Shown here: positions 57,862 through 64,000 of the stretch, piece after piece | Layout: each line of letters opens with the position of its first letter | Position numbering within the stretch: the first letter of the stretch is position 1 | Assembly (NCBI GenBank): GCA_022827225.1 | Contig: JAJDTJ010000092.1 | Location: 62,001 to 126,000 of the forward strand | DNA: 64,000 bases | DNA from: Candidatus Poribacteria bacterium | Lineage (GTDB): Bacteria > Poribacteria > WGA-4E > WGA-3G | Reading direction: 5' to 3' | Program-made: the position numbers and the translations under genes | Notes under the pieces: model-generated | The model's database searches: none | Told to the model about the DNA's origin: nothing | The model's input: the letters and a program-made list of their open reading frames with translations, nothing else

Positions 57862-60669
57862 TCAATTCAGGTGTTTTTCAAACCAATCAATAATACGCTC
57901 CCAGCAATCAGCACGGTGTTCAGGATGCCAACTCGTCACGACATGCCCTTCACCACGATACCAAGTAAAAGTCGCCTCCTTCTTAAGCCTGCGTAAGCCA
58001 GAGAAAAGCTCACCAGATTTCGTGTAATCATAACCGTTATACCCCTCGCCACAATAGATTAGAACGGGAGTTTCTACCTTATCTAAATGGAATAGTGGTG
58101 AATTGTCAATATATTGTTTGCGTTTTTCCCAGAGCGATCCGCCTATTTGAAGCCGTTCTTCCACCCAATCAATACCACGACTTTCTCCCCGCTTTGAAAG
58201 ATTACCATAAACTTGGATCAAATTATAAAAACCGCCACCGCAAACTGCAGCTTTGAAACGGTTGGTTTGTGTAATCAGTCCGGCTGAACAGTATCCACCA
58301 GAGCCGTATCCTATTATTCCCAAACGATTTGTATCGGCGACACCGATTTCAACGACCTTGTCTATTGCCGGTAACACATATTCAGGCAATTCCTTTAACC
58401 ACATGTCGGATTTAGGCGGCAGATCAATACCAAGCACAGCAAAACCACGCGCGGCAAGGAGTTGAAAGTTTATTACGTAATCAAATAACCCAAAACGATA
58501 GATAAGTCTTGATGGGGGCACACCCGGATCAACCCACGTAACTAAAGGATACTGTTTGCCTTCCTCATAGTTAGCGGGCAGCATCAAAGCACCACGCAAA
58601 CGTTCACCTTTCTCCGTTTTGGTTTCGACGAAGCGGACTTCACCGAATTGTAAGTCGCGCAGATGCGGATTGAGTTCGGTCACCTGTTGGTGTTTTTTAG
58701 CGTCTATATCATACGTCCAGATTTCCTCTGGATGTGTCGCATCTTGTGATCTGTAGACAATCTGTGCGTCATAACCCACAACCTTTAAATCGAACTCGTC
58801 TGCAATACGACTGGTTACGCTAATCGGTTCCTCAAACAGACAAGTCGCACGTGCCGCCGCGGTATTTACGAAATAGAAGCCATCTTTCCTTGTTTCTAGC
58901 TCATGCGTCTGGACACAGATAGACCCCGCATCGCTTGACTGCCATACGACATGCGTATTCCCTTTCGCCACCAGACCGATGATGGGTCTATCCAATTCTT
59001 CTGTCAGTTTCCGTGGATTGCTGCCATCTGCTGCAAATTCCCATATATTTCCGTCGATGCCGCAGAAAAACGAGTCGCCTGATGGACTCCATAACGGGCG
59101 TGCGAAGAATCGGAGTTTCTCTTCAATGTTTTTAGTGATGTTCTTCTGTTTACCATCTTCGACTGAAACCAAATACAGTCCATTCTGGTCGGCATATATT
59201 AGCTTCTGACCGTCTGGCGACCAACTCACGAATAGTGTATTTTCATGGAGATTTTTAGCCAAACTTCGGACTGGTTTTCCATCTAAGGGAACCAATAACA
59301 ACTCAAATAGGTGTTCTTGAGATGTCAACTTCTCTTCTATAATTAGATTTAGCACAGCAGCTGTGGTCCCATCCGGAGAGAGTGTGATGCTTCTCGTATA
59401 CAATCCTCGTGCAGGAATTGACACCTCACCTGCCCCAAGGTCAAAGACACCTAAATCCCCTTTGACCCACGCGAAGTGTTCCGATTCTTCCTCTAAAAAA
59501 GATTGTTCCTCTGAAGCCGTGTGCCAAACGTTTATCGCTTGTGGACTTGTTTCAGTTGAGATAATTGTAGTAAGGTCTATCTCTTCGGGGCGTAACTTTG
59601 TGATAATATGTTTTCCGTCTGAAGTCCACTGCGGTACTTCAAGACCGTGTGTCGCACTAATCGGTTTCTCGCTGAGTTGACGCAGTTTATTTTCAGTCTT
59701 ATCCCAAACCCAAAGATGCGGTGTACCCATTCGGTCGGAACAGAATGCTAAGTAGCGTCCATCTGGAGACCATCGCGGTGCCCAGTCAACCCCAGTATCT
59801 GCGCCGAGTTTATGGGATTCCTTCGTTTTGATGTTGGTAACCCATACCTCATGAAAATGATTTTCAGTCAGGGCACCAGTCAGTTGATGATATGAAGATT
59901 CTGCAGATTGTTGTTCAAACGATAATTTTCGCTCAGGGTCTATCACAACATAAGCAAGCCACTCTCCATCTGAGGAAAGTTGCATTTGGGAACGGTATGA
60001 TAAAGACCTCATTTTGAGTATTTCTGAACTCATTCTATCTGTCATACTAATTTCTCCTTGTAGCGGAAGTGGGGAACTCTGTCCCTTTCTAATAGGAATA
60101 TCTATTGTCTCTTGCGTTGATAAATCGTATTGTTTTAACCTTTGTCTTGCGCGATGAAGTTGGCTCTTAACCGTATTTTGGGGGACACCTAAATAGTTAC
60201 TTATCTCAGCAGATGTCATCTCTTCAAAATAGTGGAGTCTGATGAGTTGGCGATCGCTTTCCTTTAGCATTGAAAGCAGCTGTTGAGCCAATTCGCGTTG
60301 TGCTTCGGCAGCATCCCTCTCGTTTTCCAAAGCCACATACCGTGAATATGTATCTGTCTCTGTATTTATTGTGTAGTTCTCACGTAACAATTTGGACCTT
60401 GATTGATTTTTTCGGAACCACGCGATACAAAGATAATTAGCAATCGCCAAAAGCCATGTTGAAAACTTTGCCGAGTCTCGCAGCTTTGCCAAATTTCGAT
60501 ACGCTTCGAGGAATGTTTCCTGTGTAATATCTTCAGCAATGTGGAAATCGCCTGTTTTCCGATACGTATACGCGTGAACTTGTTCCTGGTATTTACCGAC
60601 CAAACTCGCAAAGGCAGATTCATCCCCCGCAAGTGTAAGTTGAATTAATACAACATCGTCCGTTTTCAT
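57862..60669 (-). CDS. ECF sigma factor fused to an S9-peptidase-like protein
   Basis: The 935-residue protein has sigma region 2 at 10-90 (HIAEDITQETFLEAYRNL) and region 4 at 130-180 (TVKSQLHRARQRLKQ). No membrane helix follows. Residues about 215-640 form a TolB/DPP-like propeller (SPDGRYLAFCSDRMG) and 670-935 an alpha/beta-hydrolase like acylaminoacyl peptidases. At the nucleophile elbow, G787-Y-G-S-G-G-Y aligns with G-x-S-x-G-G-Y so that Gly789 replaces Ser, and GEGY replaces GE(E/K)D near 877; His909 is kept. Catalysis is therefore doubtful, and a ligand-sensing role may apply. The sigma/peptidase junction contains AAGGAG 8 bp before an in-frame ATG (codon 209). The fusion start ATG has GGAGATGTCGG. 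Confidence 0.85.
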   Translation of the reverse strand: MKTDDVVLIQLTLAGDESAFASLVGKYQEQVHAYTYRKTGDFHIAEDITQETFLEAYRNLAKLRDSAKFSTWLLAIANYLCIAWFRKNQSRSKLLRENYTINTETDTYSRYVALENERDAAEAQRELAQQLLSMLKESDRQLIRLHYFEEMTSAEISNYLGVPQNTVKSQLHRARQRLKQYDLSTQETIDIPIRKGQSSPLPLQGEISMTDRMSSEILKMRSLSYRSQMQLSSDGEWLAYVVIDPERKLSFEQQSAESSYHQLTGALTENHFHEVWVTNIKTKESHKLGADTGVDWAPRWSPDGRYLAFCSDRMGTPHLWVWDKTENKLRQLSEKPISATHGLEVPQWTSDGKHIITKLRPEEIDLTTIISTETSPQAINVWHTASEEQSFLEEESEHFAWVKGDLGVFDLGAGEVSIPARGLYTRSITLSPDGTTAAVLNLIIEEKLTSQEHLFELLLVPLDGKPVRSLAKNLHENTLFVSWSPDGQKLIYADQNGLYLVSVEDGKQKNITKNIEEKLRFFARPLWSPSGDSFFCGIDGNIWEFAADGSNPRKLTEELDRPIIGLVAKGNTHVVWQSSDAGSICVQTHELETRKDGFYFVNTAAARATCLFEEPISVTSRIADEFDLKVVGYDAQIVYRSQDATHPEEIWTYDIDAKKHQQVTELNPHLRDLQFGEVRFVETKTEKGERLRGALMLPANYEEGKQYPLVTWVDPGVPPSRLIYRFGLFDYVINFQLLAARGFAVLGIDLPPKSDMWLKELPEYVLPAIDKVVEIGVADTNRLGIIGYGSGGYCSAGLITQTNRFKAAVCGGGFYNLIQVYGNLSKRGESRGIDWVEERLQIGGSLWEKRKQYIDNSPLFHLDKVETPVLIYCGEGYNGYDYTKSGELFSGLRRLKKEATFTWYRGEGHVVTSWHPEHRADCWERIIDWFEKHLN
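60045..60059 (-). promoter_or_regulatory. Internal ribosome site and start at the fusion junction
   Basis: AAGGAG, read in frame as part of LQGEIS, lies exactly 8 bp before the ATG of MTDRMSSEILK. Translation from here would give a free 727-residue S9-like protein without sigma domain. S9 proteins of this kind usually begin at this position, so the site may be a relic of two separate genes or an active second start. Confidence 0.55.
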
Positions 60670-60966
60670 CCGACATCTCCAGAAAGGTTTTATTTCATAG
60701 AATTATAGCAAAATTTGTGGAAAGTACATACATATTACCTTGTAGGCACTGACTGAATACCTGACGCACATCAACGTTAATTTGCCGTATTGTAGGCGTG
60801 CTGTCAATTGTTTTCAGATAATTGTTAGTTTTAATGACTGGATAGAACGTTTCAGGGGAGGAGTACTTAGTGGTACGAAGAAGGTTCGATTGATGATTTC
60901 ACTGTTCACTATATAGTCGCGAATGAGATGAAAAAAGGTGCATAATTTTAAATGGTATTCCGGAAG
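60670..60966. other. Intergenic region, nothing recognised
   Basis: No reading frame, strong hairpin or consensus promoter can be supported. TTGTAGGCACTGAC and TTGTAGGCGTGCTG are weak direct repeats. The promoter of the sigma-fusion gene should lie here on the - strand. Confidence 0.5.
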
Positions 60967-62439
60967 TTACCCAATTTCTGTATGTAAGAAGGAGAGGAAC
61001 GTACCAACGAACAGGACCAGGAAAAAAAGAATCAGCAGTAGCATATCCATAATTGCGGCATTAAAATCCGCACTAAAACGATGGCGATCTTCAAATTTGG
61101 GGACAGCATCGAAGTTCACCGGTTTTTGGGATGTGCCTTCCGGAATACCGACCGCGTGCGGGCTTTCCGGGTCGGCGCGATCCGTGTCAATGAGAAATTG
61201 CCGAAACTGTTTCGCGTATTGACGGGTCTGAGAGATGAAATCTAAATGGCGGGGTAAGCCCGTGCCGGCAAGCGCCTCAAAAGCATACTGCACAATGGCC
61301 GCTGGTGAGATACGGGTGAGCGACCGGGCAGTTTGAATCTGACGGATTTCCGCTGAAAGGTAACCTGCGTGCAAGCGATCGCGTAATTCTGCGTCTTTAT
61401 TAATATATTCCGCACCTAACGCGGTCGCGATTGTCGCGGGGACTTCCCGTTTCGGAGATTCTTTAATCCGAGCAAAATAGCGTGTTTGTAAATCCTCGCG
61501 CGAATCCCGAGCCTGAGCCATGAATTCTTTGGCTGTAGGACGGGGCTGCAAACGGGTACCAAGGGAACCCAGTGCATTCGGCATCAGCACCACCCAAACT
61601 GTCCAGATCAATAACAGAATTGCCAAACTTGTTGAGGATTCTTTGACGCGGCTTGAAATGAGGAGTCCCAATAGAATAAAAATTGAGGTATAAATCAACG
61701 CGACACAGACGATGGCACCCAATCTCATCCAATGGCTACCGTTAAACTGAACGGCTTCAGAGAGATAGATAATGGAGAGACTGACGATCACGCCAATCAA
61801 AAACGGAATAGCGATACTAAAAAATGCGGCGAGAAATTTACCGCAAATCACGGTGTTCCGTGAAATACTATTTGCCAGCATCAACCGCAGGGTGCCGCGT
61901 TCTTGCTCACCGGAGATTGAATCGAATGTGAACAAAATGCCCATGAAACTCAATAGGACAGCCGTCACAAATCCCCAATCGATTTTGATATACGCTGGCA
62001 TAATGCTTCTCTCTGCCGGTATCTGTTCTGCAATGAACATTAAATCGAGGTGAGGCGGATATGCTAACCGCCAGATTTCTCTGAACTCGTAGGAGGCATC
62101 TTCATGCCTCCAGTCCCGAGTCCGACTGGCGGAGCCCCCGTTCACACGTCCAAATAAGTGTGCTTCCCCGCCGTCAGCACAGAAAGCCAAACGACTCGGT
62201 TTTTTGTGAAGGTCGCCTGGACCCCTTTGGACCAAACGGTACAGATTATCACATTGCGTTTTCAACCGATCGTGTGAGGCGCGGACTCGTCTTCCGTATC
62301 GGTTCACTTGCTGCTTGTAGTCGCCGACAGACGTGACAGCATTGACAATCATCAATATCAAAATTAATAGTGCTGTCAGTGCGAAACGGAGACTGCTCAG
62401 GTGATCATAGAGTTCGCGTTTGACAATATGAAAAATCAT
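60967..62439 (-). CDS. ABC-2 type transporter permease (type A, first pair)
   Basis: The 490-residue protein has the same plan as the type A permease at 53.3 kb: VKRELYDHLSSLRFAL, a first helix, a large loop containing LVQRGPGDLHKKPSRLAFCADGGEAH, the ABC-2 core FDSISGEQERGTLRLMLANSISRNT, five clustered helices and a C-terminal helix. The loop sequence CADGG and the VQRGPG motif are shared by both paralogues. It is separated from its type B partner by about 100 bp. The pair is probably a heterodimeric exporter needing an ATPase encoded elsewhere. Start ATG behind AAGGACACAAG. Confidence 0.8.
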   Translation of the reverse strand: MIFHIVKRELYDHLSSLRFALTALLILILMIVNAVTSVGDYKQQVNRYGRRVRASHDRLKTQCDNLYRLVQRGPGDLHKKPSRLAFCADGGEAHLFGRVNGGSASRTRDWRHEDASYEFREIWRLAYPPHLDLMFIAEQIPAERSIMPAYIKIDWGFVTAVLLSFMGILFTFDSISGEQERGTLRLMLANSISRNTVICGKFLAAFFSIAIPFLIGVIVSLSIIYLSEAVQFNGSHWMRLGAIVCVALIYTSIFILLGLLISSRVKESSTSLAILLLIWTVWVVLMPNALGSLGTRLQPRPTAKEFMAQARDSREDLQTRYFARIKESPKREVPATIATALGAEYINKDAELRDRLHAGYLSAEIRQIQTARSLTRISPAAIVQYAFEALAGTGLPRHLDFISQTRQYAKQFRQFLIDTDRADPESPHAVGIPEGTSQKPVNFDAVPKFEDRHRFSADFNAAIMDMLLLILFFLVLFVGTFLSFLHTEIG

Positions 62440-62540
62440 CTTGTGTCCTTAGCAGAAGACGGTGTTTGAAGTGTTGGGTTTCACGCACACATTTTCGAGG
62501 GTTGGTCCCTCTTTTCAGGTCCGTTCAACCCAACCTACAG

Positions 62541-64000
62541 TTAGATTTCCTGTCTGACGAAGATCGCGAAGGTCGCCAGAAATAACGTAACGTTGAGCAG
62601 CAGTAGTATCTGCAAATCGGGGAGTGCCCGTGAAGCGTTTGTCCAGAGATCAGCACGTTGGTACACAAATCTTGGCAAATCATCTAAATCAATTGATCCT
62701 TTATCGCTGGCAAACCACTGCCTGGTTGAAAAGGCATCTTCGTCGTAAAAATAATTAACCAGCGTCCGTCGATATTGGCGTGCCGCCTCAAAAAAATCTT
62801 CGACCCCATTGAGATCGGTACCTGTCCATGCTTGTGTTGCCAGATTATACATCGCTGCCGGTGAAAACCGAAGCAGGTTCCGAGCGATTCTGGCTCTTCT
62901 AAACCGAGTTTGCTCTAATGCTGGCAGACGTTCCAGCCCGATTTTTTCTGCTGCCTGAAACTTTAACGGTGTCAAGAATTGATGGTAGCGGATAACGTGG
63001 GGAATGCTTTTCTCAGATTCCGGGTCAATGGAACGCCAATCATAAGCTCTGAATTTTATGTGTGTTGCCGTGCTTCCGTGACTGAGACCCACATGTAAAC
63101 CGTTGCGGTTTCCTTGTACGTTAAAGTGCTCACTCTCTCCCGCAAACGCGTCGTTCATAAGATATTTCCGCCCCTCGTCCTCAACTGTCTGCAGGATTTG
63201 CTGAATCGCCCTCTCGCTGGAATATATCCTGCTATCTACCGGGTTCGTTAATTGATCAACCATGGATACGCTAAAAGAAGGATAAACCAGCACCAGGACC
63301 ACCCAAACAAATAGAGAAAGCATAAGTGCTGTGGCGGTGCGATGCGTCCAAGCAGAGATAAGCAATCCTATCAGGTAGATAGCGGAAAGATAGATAATCG
63401 AGGTCAGTAGGATGCCCGCAACTCGTAGAAAATCATTTTCACTCAAGACAATTGAACCGGTTGATACGATCCAAATCAAAGCGACGATAAAACTCATGAT
63501 AAGCGGCAAGATTAGACACGTCATCGCGCCGAGATACTTCGCTGCCAAGAGGCTTCCACGCCTTACGGGATTACTCATCGTCAAGCGCATTGTACCGGTT
63601 TCACGTTCACCCGCAATCGCATCGTAGGCGAACAGCAGTGCCAGTAATGAAAGCACAAACTGAAAAATGAAGACAAGGTCTATTCGATAGAAGTGATCGA
63701 TAAAGAGATTGCCTGAACTGTGGACATGAGCATCCCAGAGAACAGGAACATTCGTGTAATAAATCCGCAGTGTATTGCCAAGCCGGTTGTCCATACCCGC
63801 ATTAAAGATGCTTAATGGATTCGGCGGTCGATCAACTTTCGGCATTAAAAAGGAGTAGGTTCGCGTGGACAGAAGTTCATCGCGGTTGGCATCTCTGGCG
63901 GTGTTGTAACCTGCCAAACGTTGCTCGTAATCGTCAATTCTGATGAGCGTAGTTATAACAACGAGCAGCAAGCAGACGATCACCGTTATTCCAAAACGGA
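62541..64000 (-). CDS. ABC-2 type transporter permease (type B, first pair; 5' partial)
   Basis: About 487 residues are inside the window; the frame stays open to the right edge, so the start lies beyond it. Alignment to the paralogue at 55-56.7 kb (FRF, then DYEQRLAGYNTARD) shows only about 20 residues are missing. It carries FAYDAIAGERETGTMRLTMSNPVRRG, the ABC-2 core, a helix cluster, and a loop with VRYHQFLTPLKFQAAEK. The C-terminal helix is LQILLLLNVTLFLATFAIF. The ATPase gene might be just upstream, outside the window. Confidence 0.8.
   Translation of the reverse strand, partial: RFGITVIVCLLLVVITTLIRIDDYEQRLAGYNTARDANRDELLSTRTYSFLMPKVDRPPNPLSIFNAGMDNRLGNTLRIYYTNVPVLWDAHVHSSGNLFIDHFYRIDLVFIFQFVLSLLALLFAYDAIAGERETGTMRLTMSNPVRRGSLLAAKYLGAMTCLILPLIMSFIVALIWIVSTGSIVLSENDFLRVAGILLTSIIYLSAIYLIGLLISAWTHRTATALMLSLFVWVVLVLVYPSFSVSMVDQLTNPVDSRIYSSERAIQQILQTVEDEGRKYLMNDAFAGESEHFNVQGNRNGLHVGLSHGSTATHIKFRAYDWRSIDPESEKSIPHVIRYHQFLTPLKFQAAEKIGLERLPALEQTRFRRARIARNLLRFSPAAMYNLATQAWTGTDLNGVEDFFEAARQYRRTLVNYFYDEDAFSTRQWFASDKGSIDLDDLPRFVYQRADLWTNASRALPDLQILLLLNVTLFLATFAIFVRQEI

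Noticed and set aside
1..64000. tRNA, rRNA, tmRNA or replication-origin features
   Set aside because: I looked for TTCGA-type T-loops with CCA ends, rRNA-like segments and DnaA-box clusters and saw none that could be supported.

Overview
The window reads as a chromosomal stretch from a free-living or host-associated bacterium of the Candidatus Poribacteria / Planctomycetes-like type. This is inferred from gene content, not from a marker gene: there is no rRNA, tRNA or ribosomal protein here. Pointers are BatA-type membrane operons, a formylglycine sulfatase, two phytanoyl-CoA dioxygenase-like enzymes, two Gfo/Idh/MocA oxidoreductases, an MlrC (M81) peptidase, a DUF6785-like membrane protein, ECF sigma factors fused to large C-terminal domains, and many short palindromic intergenic repeats.

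Region 1 (1-23.6 kb, all + strand) is a membrane/cell-surface operon. It starts with the tail of a BatA-like protein. A 1272-residue PD-(D/E)XK nuclease + STAND NTPase follows and looks inserted; it resembles Avs-type anti-phage proteins. Next come a VWA-domain membrane protein, a Gfo/Idh oxidoreductase, a large DUF4175-like membrane protein, a GH43/GH130-like propeller, three tandem exported paralogues (the middle one lacks the regulatory-like domain), an alpha/alpha-toroid protein and two long exported beta-rich paralogues. The second beta-rich paralogue is frameshifted at a C10 tract.

Region 2 (23.6-31.7 kb) is the accessory hot spot. It has 121-bp inverted-repeat elements, a small Cys-rich exported protein cut by one of them, and a 94-residue HMA-domain lipoprotein whose CxxC motif is UGA-x-x-C followed by a SECIS-like hairpin (candidate selenoprotein). 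A membrane-anchored gene is split by a 5.3-kb IS200/IS605-type element. The element has matching terminal hairpins, tnpA at the left end, tnpB with an apparent omega-RNA at the right end, and about 3 kb of cargo: a dockerin-bearing metallopeptidase, four small proteins, and a duplicated structured RNA-like motif.

Region 3 (31.6-49 kb, mixed strands) holds metabolic and surface genes: a C25-like peptidase, M81 peptidase, sulfatase, DUF6785-like membrane protein, an ECF sigma-TM-WD40 fusion with 14 repeats, a S51 peptidase, PhyH dioxygenases, an outer-membrane barrel, an FG-GAP lipoprotein, a TetR regulator and a LamG protein.

Region 4 (49-64 kb, - strand) starts with a 14-repeat Reg_prop sensor ending in a SpoIIE phosphatase. 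Two homologous pairs of ABC-2 permeases follow. Between the pairs lie a Gfo/Idh gene and an ECF sigma factor fused to an S9-peptidase-like protein. That fusion has a canonical internal ribosome site at its junction and appears to lack the catalytic serine.
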